Shown piece by piece: positions 36,901 through 51,900 of a DNA stretch of 64,000 nucleotides. Numbering within the stretch: position 1 is the first letter of the stretch; every line of letters starts with the position of its first letter. The position numbers were made by a program, and so were the translations under genes. Under the pieces are notes generated by a model that searched no databases, had not been told where the DNA came from, and worked only from the letters and a program-made list of their open reading frames with translations. This stretch comes from Strongylocentrotus droebachiensis. Taxonomy: Eukaryota > Echinodermata > Echinoidea > Camarodonta > Strongylocentrotidae. The DNA is taken from NCBI GenBank assembly GCA_035222895.1, contig JAVYIG010004972.1, positions 1 to 64,000 on the forward strand, read 5' to 3'.

Positions 36901-39900
36901 TAAGGAATGGGGACGAGAGAGGAAGAAGCGGATGGAGATAGGCGGAGAGAGAGAGAGGAGGAGAGAAAGAGAGGGAGGGAGGGAGAAGCGGACGGGAGGG
37001 GATCGAGTGGAGATTGTAGGCGGAGAGAGAGAGAGGGGGAGGAGGAGGACAGGATATGAAGAGACGGAGGGAGATGCAGACGGGAGGGTAGATAGTGGAG
37101 ATAGATAGGCGGAGAGAGAGAGAGAGAGGGGGAGGAGGAGGACAGGATATAAAGAGACGGAGTGAGATGCAGACGGGAGGGTAGATAGTGGAGATAGATA
37201 GGGAGAGAGAGGGGGAAGAGAGGAGATACAGAGAGGGAGGGAGAAGCAGACGGGAGTAAATCGGGTGAAGATAGATAGGCGGAGAGAGAGGGGAGGAGAG
37301 GAGAGAAAGAGAGGGAGGGTAGATGGTGGAGATATAGGGAGAGAGAGAAGAGGAGAAAAGATAAAGAGAGGGAGGGGGACGTAGACGGGAGGGTAGAGGG
37401 TGGAGATAATTATATAGGCGGAGAGAGAGAGGGGGAGGAGGAGAGGATATAAAGAGAGGAAGGGAGAAGCAGACGGGAGGGTAGAGGGTGGAGATGGATA
37501 GGCGGAGAGAGAGAGAGAGAGAGAGAGATGAGAGGAGATATCAGAGAGGAAGGAAGGGGAGAGGGTGTAGAGCACGGAGTAGAAAGGGCGTGGTCAAATC
37601 GAAGAGTACGAACAATACAGAGAAGCCGAGAAATAAAAGCGACCATCTTTGTGGGGGAAAACGCAATAACAATGCTCCGCCATTCAGAAATTCATTTCAT
37701 TCATGAGACATTACTGTTTACTCGTACGCTTTCGATGACGAACTCAAAGTCATTTTCAGGCTGAGTACTTCATTGTTGTCTGTCTTAAAAACTCTTCAAA
37801 ACAGCTTAAAATGAACACTCACTTGTTATAGCATTGTCGGGCGAAATGAGCATAGTATGTTTTGAAGTACCCTTTCTCTCACAGGCACTTTCAAGTATTG
37901 CTTTGCTTTATATGAAATAATCACCTCACTATTATTATCACATATAAAATACAAATCTTCAATATTTGAAAAATAATTCGGCTCCCTCTACATCGTCATG
38001 TATCCATACTTGGTAATTACATTACTTCCTATGTCGAAAAAAGGTCTTAATCAAATTCTATGGCCATTGTGAAACATTTTTGGAAGTATACAGGGTGGCC
38101 CCTATAGAACGTAATAACGAGGGTTCAAAATCATTGGTATGAGCGGAAGGGGAATGTTTTCAAATACAAAATTATACCGTTTTTTTTTTTTTTTGTAGAG
38201 CGTATTTTGTAACGCAAGTTAGGAGTTTGTCCTTGATTAATGAAACTAGGTTTTTAGAAAATCGTATAATTTCATGACAGTGTTTAACAAGTCATTAAAA
38301 ATGTATTTTTATTATTTTGTTGTGTTGTGTGTTTTGAATGTTTGTCCAAAACTAAGGCATAACGAAAATTCTGAAACTACACAAACGACTATGTTATTTT
38401 ATATAAGGAGCATTGCCTGGTATAGATGTCTTCAAAACTGTTTTAAAAAATGCTTCAAAAATATATACTCGACTTATTTTTGGCGAACATTGCTTGAATT
38501 ATGATCGCTATAAACGTTGTGTTATAAATCTGACACACGTTTCCCACGGGGTGTAACTAATTTCATTCATTCGTCGTCAAGTACTTTGACCCTTGACCTC
38601 TGACTTGACGTCATTCGCACGACTTCTTTGTCAATGACCGAAATAACCTTGCTCGGACGTGCCGCTGTGCACATTTGATGAATGTTCCTGATTGACAGCT
38701 AATAAACAGATATTAGCAGGGATGATCATTTTTTTTATACATCCATTCATAGCTTTATTTTTCAGGGCGGAGGAGGGGGGGGGGGTGCGTCCTCAATTAA
38801 TTGTTGTTTTGCGCGAAAGTTGCCAAAATGGAATAAAGTAAAATGACATCATTAATCATACATAAATCATCACTTCAAGGACATTCATGCAATAATTCAT
38901 CTATTAATTTTAAAAAAATCATTAAAATAATCATTATTTTCAATCATTCATTCGTTCATTAATTTCTACAGATATTCATATTTCAAGAATTCATCAAATT
39001 ATTCCGTTTTCATCCAGGATACATTACATCATTCAATTCGATACGAAAGCGTTATCGTTCCTTTAACTTTAAACAAATCGGTTCGGTATAATATGATAGA
39101 TTCGCGTGGCTATCATAGCGACATTTATCGCACATCTGTATCCAATTAACAACAATAACATTACACGACAACGAAGAAAGAAAGGCATGTCAATTCTAAG
39201 TTATACGAAGCCTCAGTGTTTAAAGCTTTAGTACGTGCTCAAATTAGACAATGAAACAAATTGCATTCATAAAGGCGACACGTCACTGGCCATAAACTTC
39301 CCAGAGACAGACATATCAAAACATAAAGCCGTGTAGGGTTCATAATCATAACGAAAAATGCCATTATCGCTATATACATAATTATTTTCTGTCCTAAACA
39401 CTTACACGGATACGCACAACAGGGAACACGACGTGAGCCTAGTCTTGCAAGCGCAGACATTGACAATCATAACGCGTTATAAAGTGTGTGAACTTCAAAG
39501 ACTACGTGAACTGAACGGTCTATGACACCCCCATAGGCCCCATACTATAACTGTCTCCTGATATACCCAGACTGAGAAAACTAGGCTAGACTCGAGGCTT
39601 TAAGGAATCGTGTTTAAGTGTCTGAATACGGTCTGCGCTTGCAGACTAGCTTAAACCAGGCGTAACAAAATGGGTATGTCCCTTTCCATAGCACATCGGA
39701 TGTCGGAGGAAACTGGTTAACTCCCCATGGAGAAGCGATAAAAATTTATTGAATTTGAAATTATGTTTTTTAGTCTTGACTTGACTCCCGCTCGTGTTAC
39801 GTAGTGGTGCATATGACATATGATCTCTTTTATTAGACGAGGCACAAGATTTTCCCACCCCATTTCTTCCTCCATCTATTTTTTCTTCCTCCCTCTATTT

Positions 39901-42900
39901 TTTTTCTTTCTCTCCGTGTATGCAATATTTGCCTCCAAGCAGAAAGGTAAACATTTAATGGTTTTTCACACAATAAAGATGAGGAATTTTCTTTTTTGAC
40001 GATTTTTTTTTCGGGGAGAGGATGGGGAAGGGCTCTATGACATTGTATGAGATAAGATGACATCCACCGCTTTTATAATCTTTGTAGATACTTCGCAGTG
40101 GCATGCAGCTTAACGATTCTGAAGAAATTGACAACATAAATATTTAGCATCGGTAAGTGCTACGTCTTATCTTTGATCATTTGAATATAAAACTCATGAT
40201 ACTTTTAGTAAAGAAGTTTAACGTTTACTAATATTTTTGTTTTGAATCCTTGAGCTGGCATTAGATTTACCTATATCAAGTAGTATACTCGCATATCATT
40301 ATATAAGCGTGATCATACCCTCATGTCTAAGAACAACATGTTATGAGGGGTTATGAGGACGTTATTCCAACTTCTATACATGTAGTTAGTGTTTATACTA
40401 CAATGCATTATGCTGTATTCAAATGCACTGCGTTTCTGTCACTACTTTTATTTTTATAAATATATATTTTCCAGCAATTATTGTGACGTGAGTAAACTTA
40501 TGGATTTTTAAATAGCACTTTTCTTTGTTGAAGTGGTCTGTATTTGTTTGTCTGCTTTTTATGAACTTCATTTCGACATTTACTACTCTTATTTAAAATC
40601 ATTGTTGAATCATGCAAAGTCATGCGATTCCATTGTGAAAAAAAAACTAATAGTAGAAATGATTCCGAATCGCTAATTTCTTAGTAAACATGATTAATTT
40701 GTATTATGAGACCATATCAAAATGGCATCCTAATTTGTTTAGTAAGTTCATTCATATTTTACATTTATACAAATTATAACATTTCAAGAGTAATATTATA
40801 TGGGACATTGTTGCTATGATTTTCTTCCTGATATGAACTCGAAAGAATAAGAATTTTCAAACTTATTTTTATCTTTACCAGGGCCCCGTCTTATAAAGAG
40901 TTGCGATTGATCCGAATTAATCGCAATCTCCTATCTCTTATGTACACAGTTGCGATTGAATACAATCGCAAATAAGATGCGATTAATCGCAACTATGTAT
41001 AATACGGGGCCTAGAACTTTAACTTCTCTTCAAGAGATATGGGTTTGGATCACGATGACGTCAATTAGAGTGAAATAATTTAAATGATAAAATACAATTT
41101 CGGGTACAGGAAAACAACTATTAAAACAAGAAAGAAAGAATTTAAGTGCAAATAAAAAGCCTGTTATACCCTGAGGAGCGTTAAGGCAAGACAATGGAAT
41201 CTTTATTTTACTGCTTCACAAAAAAAAAATCTCAGAAGTTGAAGCATCCCTCTTTTGTTCTACAAGGAAGGTTGGACATTTAGAGATGTTGTGAAGATAG
41301 ATACGTCTTGTGATTGTAAGAAAGTGAACTGGAGAGTACAGATAATTATCACTGCTCTCTCTTCAAGGTTGGACCAATCTAGAAATACGTCAATTTTCTT
41401 TTAAACAAAAAGAAATTGGTATGGAAAGGATGTCTTGACACGTAGCTTTGAATGGTGTCTTTTGAGGACACACGTCGTTGATAGATTCTCTTGTATTCTT
41501 TCTTGAATCTTGGGTCATCCTGCCCCTTGAGAAACACTTAATACTGGAGTGATATACATAAATGCCTGTTATTGTCTGATTCTGCACTTGTACGGATGCT
41601 TCCATTCGTGTGTACCGAGTACTAAAACCGTTTCAAAATTAATCTCATGATGCGAGGGTCTGAGGAGGCGTACGTTAGAAACGTTTTTGTTTTTGTATAG
41701 TATATTATTTTGAAAGTGTGCCTGTTGGGGTCGTGTTTATTGAGATGGGGCTTCGGGGAATCAAAGGCGATTTTTCTCAAGTGTTGCCTTGCCACCAAGC
41801 TCTTTTTTATTGTAAGATGGAGACTTTTGCGATGGTTTCTTTTCTTGCAATGCATGCGCTGTTTTCGTTGATTCAAGTAGGCGGAAAATGACTGTAGTAA
41901 GTGGTCAACTCATGACGTTAATCTGCGGACATTAATCTCTCGCGTCGTGGTTATATTCTAGACCCATGGCGATGGGAAATTTGAGTGCGGAAGCCATGTA
42001 AATGCATCCACTCAAATGTTGCTGTCTCCTTTCTCCAATGTATATATATTTTTGTAAAGGTCTGTGAAATCGTGACAGTATAGAAGAAAGGGGAAATAAA
42101 ACCGATTCATATAACAGTTAACTGCGCAAACATCGGAAAACACTTCTAAATATGTTGTCTTACATTATATTTTAAGAATTTGTGCCATTTTGTTCTAGAA
42201 GTGTATATTGGTGAGTAGAAAATAATATTTTTCTATTTTCTAGGAATGGAACGAAATGGGCGCCACAGTATTCAGATTTGGACATGGTAAGTATTTTCTT
42301 TAATTTGCTTATTCCGTTTACTTCCAAAACAAAATTACACTTTAAAGCTGAGATGGGTAGAGGAAAAGAGAAAGAGAGAGGGAGAATATATCGTATCGGG
42401 GATAATGAAAGAGATTGAGAGAAGGGATGATAAAATGTGACATCTTTAGAATAAAAAAAGAAAATATAAGTAATATAATTTGATGACGGGAAGATGTCAA
42501 AATCAATATAACTCATATAGAGCTCGTACGTACATGTAGGCTATTTCCACTTGATTACAAAATACCAATCCCATCGATGATGTGGTCATGTGATCACAAA
42601 TGAACGGTCAGGTGACTATTATCAACGAAACCCTCCAATCCAATTTTCGCTATGTCATGTGACTCTATTTGTTTGTGTGTACGATTGTGCAGAGTGCACA
42701 TGAACTTCGTAAAGACGGCCGTGCGATACCGGAAGTATTTTCATATGCCATTTTCGCACGCAGGAGGAAAAACCATCCAACACACGGATAGTCTTTAGAC
42801 TTGCAGACCCTTGTAAAATATTGTTAAAAACTAGCCTTGTCAAACATCTAACCCTAGCCCTAACTATTACACGCAGAAGCCTGTATGCATACTTGGACTA

Positions 42901-44805
42901 AATAACAATAATTCCCATTAATTTTTCTCTTTTCCAAAATTATGATTCGGCTTATAATGCCATGAATATGATATATATTTTGAAAATATCAATTGCTGTG
43001 TTTTCATTCAGAGACTAGCGATGACCGTGTTTCCATAATCAAATAACGAAGGATGTCGTTTACCTTTGTTATAATCGTTGGAAGCACAAAGGCGATCTAC
43101 ATTTTATCGGATCGGATTTTCAGGGAAAGATGAGATAAGATAACGTGACGCCTAACACCCTTTGTTGTATTATTGCATGAATTTCATTATTCTTACATGA
43201 TATTGATACACGTGATGGGCAATATATGCGTGTGATATTGAATACAACACTATCACTGATTTTACACGTGATTACTTAAATCAATACGTGGTAACAGAGC
43301 ATGTTAGCTAAAGCTAAGGTGGTATGGCCAAAAGTTCAAGTTCGTGAGAATCACGTTTTTGTTTGTTTAAGAGAAATAGTGCAGATTAAAGAGATCGAGA
43401 GAGAGAGGGGGAAGAGGGAGAATGTATGTACATGTATATTATGGACAGACGGGGTGTGGGAGAGGGATGGTGAATTTCTGTATAAAAAGCTTGTTTTCTG
43501 TTGTTGATTTGTTGTTGTATCATTGACGTTTTTACACAAATTCGTGGATGTATCCCAAAGGTCGCGTCCCCCATCCTCCCTTTTTTTCTGGCGAGAAAAT
43601 AAATAATATAAAAATCATGTCAGGAAACAAAATAATATTCCCTGGTACAGGCCATGGTCCTAACACATACAGGCCAACCTTGGAGTACGCTGCTCCCACT
43701 GCACGCTTTCGTGTTATATCATTGTCTACGGGCAGACCTCCTGCTGGGGAGCAACGCTAAGCTAATTTTTGAACAAATATGCGTGAGGCGGTAACATATT
43801 AGGAAAGCCGCTTACAAGAAAAGAAAATGAACAGTAAATGGTTATAATCTGGAGTTGTACGTGACAACATTTCGTTCTTTGAGTTTGAGAGGAAGGAGGG
43901 GATTTCTTCCTTTCTTCTCTTCTCGTTTCTTATTTCAAAGACTTTCAAGAGCTGATTAAGGTGGTTAGCACTGCCCAATATATATCATGAATTTTCAACA
44001 AGACTCGGGATAAGAAAGGCATGAAATAAAAGAGGTTCATGGTGCAGTAGCTCTTATATACAGTGACGGATTTATAACCGATTAGAAATGGATGAAGAAA
44101 AACGAAGAAAGAGACGACAAACGAGAAAGACAAAATATTTAAAGAAATAGAGAAAGGATAATCCTTGAATGCGGGTGATAACCTGTTATGAGAAAATTAT
44201 CTTTGAATTGTCAATTTTAACCCAAATTTCACATCAGCAAAAGCTCTCGATGGACCGAGAACTTGATCGTCACACAAACCACTAAATTATCAAGTGATAG
44301 GCTAATTCGTTTTGATTGGATTTTTAATTGGATTGAGAGTAACGACCAAATAGTGGAATATTGAGCAGGGTGAAAAATAAACTCAGGTTCGGCAGATAAC
44401 CTGAAGTGGCTCTATTGTCTCATTCCATTGTTCATATGCCAAAGAGTCGTAAATTTCTTCACGCCCTCACTTGACGTAAACATCTTAAATTGAGTTCTAT
44501 CTCAAATTTCGACTAATGACCGTAGAACGTGAAGAAACAAAAAGAAGAAATAAACACCTTTTTTAAAGATGGGAACAGCGTTAAAAAAAATTGACGTGCT
44601 AAATATTCCACACCAGCACACTGATGAAGTTGTCATAACAGCATGCTTCAAGATTTATTATTGTACTGGCCGAGTCGCGTGTGCTTGTTTATGGTGTAGC
44701 AATGGTACATCGCCCCCTCAACTCTTGGCTTGAGCACGCAGTATCTCGCTGGAATCTGTCTATTCCCGAGAATCAGTGAGCGTTTCGTCCTCCCCTTCCT
44801 ACTCC

Positions 44806-44836
<31 letters not shown>

Positions 44837-47304
44837 ATTTTGTTTTATATCAATAATATTCTCACAAGTGGTTATCCGATTCCGTTACACGGCCTTTTAC
44901 GTTCCAGATAGACCGTTAAATCACGAGAGGGCCATCGTAGTCCCATGCCATCTGTTTAGTGCTGGGCAGCGCTCACAACAAGGGTTTTCTGCTGAGGGGA
45001 GTTTGATGATATTTTAATTGAAGCGGGTAGTTACCATCCTTATGGTGTGCCTGGCACGTTGCGAAGGCGAAAGTGATAATGGCGAAAGACCGTATCATAA
45101 ATCATACTTGAAGCCTAATGAAAATTAAACGAGATTTATATGATCAAGTCAACAGGCCCTCTGTGGCGCCCTGTCTGAAGTGTATATCATCAAGAGATTC
45201 GATGTAAGCATGGACCTACTAAGAGGCGGTCCATGATGTAAGGGAAACTAGACCTTTGAAGAAAACATTAAGGCAACGGATTTAATTAGAAGATAATTAA
45301 TCAGATAACTTTAATTAGCAACATTTACCGCAATTTGATTGAAAAATAAACGCAGATTGGCACAAACATATCTAATATTGTACATCGATGTATCTATGTT
45401 GCAGTGGAAAGGTCAATTTATCTTGTTCTTCCTGGATGTTTGGCAGCTTGGAAAGCGCCCCCTTGGTTGATAATCAAGATATTTATTTGTTACAAAAAAA
45501 AGAGAGAAAGAAAGGAAAAAAAATGGGCAAGAGAGGAGGATACAGATTTGGGCAACATCACTTATTCAAGTGACTATTAATCACGACGGCCATAATTATG
45601 ATACAAAGAGAGAAATGTTTTCAACTAATATAACAGAAGTAGAACAATAAGATAAATACCAATAAACTCTGAAATATGAAAGATTCTAATCAAAGCCACT
45701 TTGAAGTTCGTTAGAAGAGGGACTTTAATTTCTCATTTATAAATATAAATTAAAAAACGCCAAACATAACAGAATTCTAGATTTGGATGATTGAGAAAAG
45801 GGAATTCATTACTTGGTTATCTTCCCTTTATTTGGGATGAAATCCTTTGTAATTTGTATTTCGAGAGTCGGCAACGAATCATTCTTCAACCAAACGAAGG
45901 AAATTGTGTTTCTTTGATTTCTAAATTTTCTTTTAGTTTTGTGTAATAGGTATCCTCCCGTGTGGTCCAAAAGACGAGCTTGCAACCCAGCTGTCAATCA
46001 CATGTGTATTCTACGGGCAAAGATCATAAATGGAAAAGAGGGGGTAATGTGTATTTATGAGAGGAACCGTCCGAGCTTCTGTATCGGGTAATTGCCAAGT
46101 AACAGGTGAACGTAAGTACACATGTCGGACAGGTTCACGGTTACTCTTCGACGGTCAAGTATTTGATTTATTTCGTGTTTACCCTCTCAAATCACTAATT
46201 TTCGCCAGGGTCCCTCCTCTATCTCACCCTCTCCCTCTCATCTTTTTGTCGCAGTCACGTTTGATGGGTATACCAGAGAGAAGGGTATCTATAGCTGAGG
46301 GTTTGTTGGTTTTTTTGTTTTTTGTCACCATCACTTTTGGGGGTTATCGGTGTCCATATTTATCTACTCTTTGAATGGATTCCTAAAAGGGAGACAAGTT
46401 GTTGGACTTTCCTTTCCTATATCTAACTGATTTTATGACTCGTGAGTCGTGAATAAGGTATCTGCATTATATTTTAATTATGCGCTTAATACATTGAAGG
46501 GAGCTGTTGTTTGTTGATGGGTATATGGTATAGATAGGGTTTGTGATATAAGATGTTTGAATCGTCGGTGTACATTGGGACATATTTGATTCGTAGCGAG
46601 TAGTCTAGTATTGTCTTTTAACCTTTCAGGGATGTGATTTAAAACATAGTGGCATATTTACGGGAATTGTACAACCGGTCCGCGCAGCTATACCCTTTTG
46701 AAACCTAATCCCATTCTTTTTCTCCATTACATCGCATAGGGACACAGTTGTGATAGATATGCGCTATATAAGTGTGGTATATCATTATTATTAATTGGAG
46801 AACCTTAAGTACACACAAACAAGGTACACCCCTTAAATTATGTAAGATTTCGGAATCGTCCCCAATCCTCTTACTTTATAAAAATCTCTACCCGCCCATG
46901 TTAGAAATTTCTTACAAAAGTCGATCCGAAAGCTATCTATTCGTTATCTTTCTCCTTCTTCATATTACATCTTGTGCACCGTATTTGGTTCATGCTAGAG
47001 ACGTGATGCAGAATGAATGCATTGAAGAGCAGCTCGGAAGTAACAAACAGTAGATATTTGAAGGTCCACACTTTTTATTTGAAGATGTAATGAAACGCAA
47101 AAAAAAATCACCAATGTGGTTCAGGGCCTCGTAATTGAGCGCGCGTGCGGTGAATGCACCGCGTGCATACGAACACACGCGCGCCCACCTCGTCCTACAC
47201 GCAACGCGGGTTTGAACTTTGAAGAAGAAAAAAATGGAAACAAGAAATAATTATGAAGGCTTTTAGAAATAAAAAGGGGAGGGGGCGAGAGACAGAAAAG
47301 GAAA

Positions 47305-47351
<47 letters not shown>

Positions 47352-48935
47352 AGAATGGGTTTGAAGGGAGAGAGAGTGAAACAAACAGAGAGAGATATAG
47401 ATATAGAATAGAGACAAAAAGACGTAGTGAGAGAGAAAGAGCGAAGGAGATGGAAAGAGACAGAGGGCAAGGGCGGAATCAGAGACATAGCGAGAAAGAG
47501 ACAGAGGCCCCAAAATCTGAGGCGAAACGATCGTCTCGAATATGTGACTTTCATTGAAATTATCGATTTTCAGCCGACGCATCTCTCCTCCCAAATTCAC
47601 CCCCTCCTCTCTTTCTCTCTCCCTCTCTTCCTCTCTTGTACTGCTTCTTTTTCGATCTCTATCTTCTATCTCAGTCTTCCTCCTCCTCCTCTCTTCATTA
47701 TTTTGATACGAGCATGTGACACGGTTTGTAATGATCGGTCTGGTACAACGCCTTGTGTTGCTGGCCAAAGTCTCGCGTCATTAACTCGTGCATTTGGAAC
47801 AACAAAAGAAACCATCTTCGTACGTAGAAGACCGCTGCACTAATCTGATATGTTATTATCAGGCCCGCCATGCGATCGCCGACGATGCCTCTTTCTTCCT
47901 CTCTTTGCTCTTTACTCTCTCTATCATTCCCTCTGTCATCTCTCTAGTCTCCCTCTTCCCTCGTTTCTCTCTCTCTTTACCCCTCTCTGCATCTGTATTT
48001 CTATCTCTGCCTCTCCCTCCTTCAGATACAATACACACATGTAATAAGCATTTATTACATCAATTTGAGAGGGGCAGTGTGGTGCGCTTGTAACAGGTCT
48101 TTCCTTGCCCCCCGTCCATGCCACTGATTTGCGATTGTTTGGGGCCGTGGACGCGCGCGCCAGATGATATCTCTTATCTTATTGGTCGTTAGTGTGTAAT
48201 GCTGACTCTTTTTGAGATGATAATGAAATTGAAGAAGAGACGGAATTTGAATGAGAATAAGCTCGGATGCCGCTCCTTCACCTCTCTCGGCCTCTCCTCA
48301 ATCGAAAGTGAACGGTCCGTGTTTAAATCACGTTAAATCACAACCCTGAACAGATTTTGGAGTCATTACATGATGAAGGAGTCCATCTTTACTTTTCCTG
48401 GCGAATATGGTAGTTTGTTTGTCACTTATTTGATTTGTAAGGAAAGCTCTCATAATAGGTTACAGTAAAGTCTAAGAATTGCATAGGAAATATGGCGCGT
48501 CGTTAGAACTAATCACATGGGTAACAGAAATAAATACGACGAGAATGAAATATATACACGAAAAGAGAAGGAGAGAGAGAGAGAGAGAGAGAGTTCAATA
48601 GCATTTGGGAAAGAGGAATACATTTTAAAAACTTGTGATGGGAGGATTGAGTAAAGATTAAATAAATACAAGGGTAAATAAATCTTGGGCGAGGAAGTAA
48701 AAAAAAAGTAAATTACATATTAATTAGTAGGGAGATTAAGGGGGTGAGGAGGGAGGCAACTTAGTAGGGATTTAAAGAAAGATGTGAGAGATGGAAAGGA
48801 GAAGAGAAACATGAAGATGAGGAGAGGGGGAGAGAAAAACAGAGAGATGTGAAAGAGGAAGGGGACGGAGCGTATAAGAAATAGAGAGAGAGAAGGGATA
48901 TAGAAAGCGGAGGGAAATAGAAGGGAGAGGAGGGA

Positions 48936-48973
<38 letters not shown>

Positions 48974-51900
48974 ATCGGCAATGACACTGTAGCCACTATT
49001 TCTACCATCTGTTTCCATGGAACTCCATTACCGGCAGACGGCATATGGGGGACTGTGGATTTTTTTGTTTTGCTCTTTTTTGTTTGGCGCGTTTTCCCCC
49101 GTACCAGATGGGTGTTAGGGGTTCTGTGTCTGTTTGCTTCACCACCCAGTCACGTAGGTTTCCCCCTTCCCGTCAAAATTCACCCCCAACAAGTTGAAGA
49201 AAAGACAAGGAAAAAAAATGTTGGCGATTATTTGGTATGAGTTCACACCACATGGCATCAATTTTGTTTTTGTATTCACGACATCTTCAACATCTTTTTC
49301 CGCTTCGATCACGAGTACTATCATTTCATGAAGGTAAATCAAATAATGGGCGAGGCGGGTCTCACTTCTGCATGGGAATTAATTATTCTCTTGCAAGTTC
49401 ATTCTCCCTCCTATTTCGCCCCCTCTTCTTCCTCATTCTATTCGTAGCGCTGCCCCAAGCTCTAACTCTGAATTGTTATGAACAATGCCGTTGTGTTCTC
49501 TTCCTTCTATCATTTTATTCACTCTTTCTTTCTGTGTACTTTACCAAAAAAAGTGCAAATGTTCGAATAAGTATACTTTTGTCCAAATCATGTTGTTAAT
49601 TTGGTCGAGGTTCAAAGCTTTTACCAGTTATATATGTACAAATGAATGGGGTTTTTTTTTGTAAAGATAATGAACTGTGTTTTTTTCGGTTTTGTTAAAG
49701 TTATTTCTGATTTAGAATTATATCCTATTTTCAAAGTTTAGTTTTTACTTTAGTCACAAATGAAGGAAAAATCTAGAAACTGGAATGTTACAAAAGGGAA
49801 ATTCAAATTATTGCTGCTTAGTTCATCAAAGACTCATAACATATACAATACTAAGGATGCAATTTGTTTAGGTTGTACATGTATGTTGCATATCATACAT
49901 TGCCATTATTCAATTAAAATAGGAAGGAATTTCTGGTTTTATTTTTAAAATTCGTATTCGTCACCAATTTCTTCCGATAGAACGAATCATTCCGTAACAA
50001 CGTAACCACGTCGTTTTTATCTCACAAGGTTTTCCCACTGGTCCCAATATACCGCGGTGTATACGTGTCTCGCTGTAACAAAAATATGTGATTCGTATGA
50101 CGTCGTTGTTGTAGAAGACACGCCAAACATTAGTTTAATTCTAGGGTGACGATAATCACAATTTACAATTAACACTGTCGAAAAACTAATGATTTATTCT
50201 GCTTTCACTAGTGATTTCCACTAAATCTCGAATTAAAACACTTAGAAGTAGGCCTTGCGTTTACAACAAAGGCTTTACTTTGTTTCTGTGACGTCATTTT
50301 CTTACGTAACATGCTGGATGACGTCATGACATGCCAATCGCGAAGACTCCAAAAACGGTGCAAATGTTGGATGTCGAAATTCTTCACAAATACAGGAGGA
50401 ACTTATTATTCCAGATTTGTTCCTTAATTCTTATATCATCCAAGAGCAAAACGGCGATTTAATTGCAATTAGAAAATATAGGCCTAAGTGGACCAATGAT
50501 ATTTACTCATATCTATTGTTAATGTTTTAATGGTGATTACGTAATGATGTCATACTATAAAGTCTGCGACAGGATCTTTCAGTGTACAAAAGTAAAACAA
50601 CAAATGTTCTTGTTCGTTTTCTAAACGATACTTTTAGAATCAACTGAGAAAAGAACAATATTCCCAATGTCAGCATTTCTAATCCGTTCTTCAACTTGAC
50701 CATTCGCTGTTATGTAATACATAAGCAAAATATTACGTCATATAACCCCTACCTTACCTCCATTTCAGTCTTTTTGGAACTGAACTGGATAGCTTGGTTC
50801 CAAGAGTAAAAAAGAAAAGTCGTTTTAAAAAATGACAATTTGTATCAGCCTTGAAATATATCAATTTATGTGTCAAACTCTTTCAAACTTTCCACACACT
50901 TGTCCAAAAGCTTTGGCTTTACTTTAACGTAGTTTTCAATCATTTTTATTATCACCTTATTACGTAACGTTGTGGGTGACGTAATGACTGTTAAGATATC
51001 AATATTTTACAAGTACTGATCTTTTAAAACGAGCTGAGCACTATTCCCGTCTAATTCTAGGGAAAAAAATTATCAAAAGATGTGAGTTAGAAGTACTGGT
51101 TTAGATAACTTGTACGTCTGAATGTAGTAAACGTCTGCATTTAAATGAGGCTGTCAAAAACAATGGGTATCTTACGTAACATTGGTGGTGACGTCATCAT
51201 TATATACCTACGATCCACAGAGTCAAAAACGGTTAATTTAGTTCGATGTAAATAGAAAATGCTCAGACTTTTAAAGGGGAATTTTGTGAGATGATTCAAA
51301 TATAAAGGACAAAATGATATATCATGTATGCAATAATACCTATTGATTTGAATACAATAATATATGACGTCTCTTTCCTAATGATTGTTACGTAACATAG
51401 AGGGTGACGATGTCAATGTACCTAATTCGTGGTGCCTCAGCTAAACGAAGTTTTTCGCTTTTTTGAGAAAACTTTTGATACATTTCTTGCAAAATAATTC
51501 CAATTCAAACTGACCCAAACGGATCGAAACAACTAAATTCATGTGCATTGATATTCTACACGTTGAATGATATGCATATTGCATGCCTTTCATTTAAGTA
51601 TATTACGTAACATACAGGGTGACGTAACCCCTTCCCTGTTCCCTTGTGCAGTTTATATACACTTAATGTTTAAATTTAAGTATTCAATCTGAAAGAAGCA
51701 AATATTTCTTTCAGTAAAACTGAAGAGAAATCAAGAAGTAATACAAAGCATCTGCTATCAACGAATGCATATGTATGTAAGAAGTAAGATTATGTAACAT
51801 CTGGTTGAATGTGACCTCTCATTGTTACGTAACACATAGGGTGACGTATTGAATCTAATCTATTACATGTATAATATACTCATTGAATGAAACTTGATTT

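Noticed and set aside
36898..37575. 225-residue - strand frame
   Set aside because: Reads across a purine minisatellite; the product is Pro/Ser/Leu low complexity.
38093..38520. Possible DNA transposon starting cagggtggcccctatag
   Set aside because: No convincing inverse end or target duplication was found downstream.
47121..47768. 215-residue - strand frame and the 138-residue + frame at 47427
   Set aside because: Both cross GA/CT tracts and give repetitive Ser/Leu or Arg/Glu sequence; no domain.
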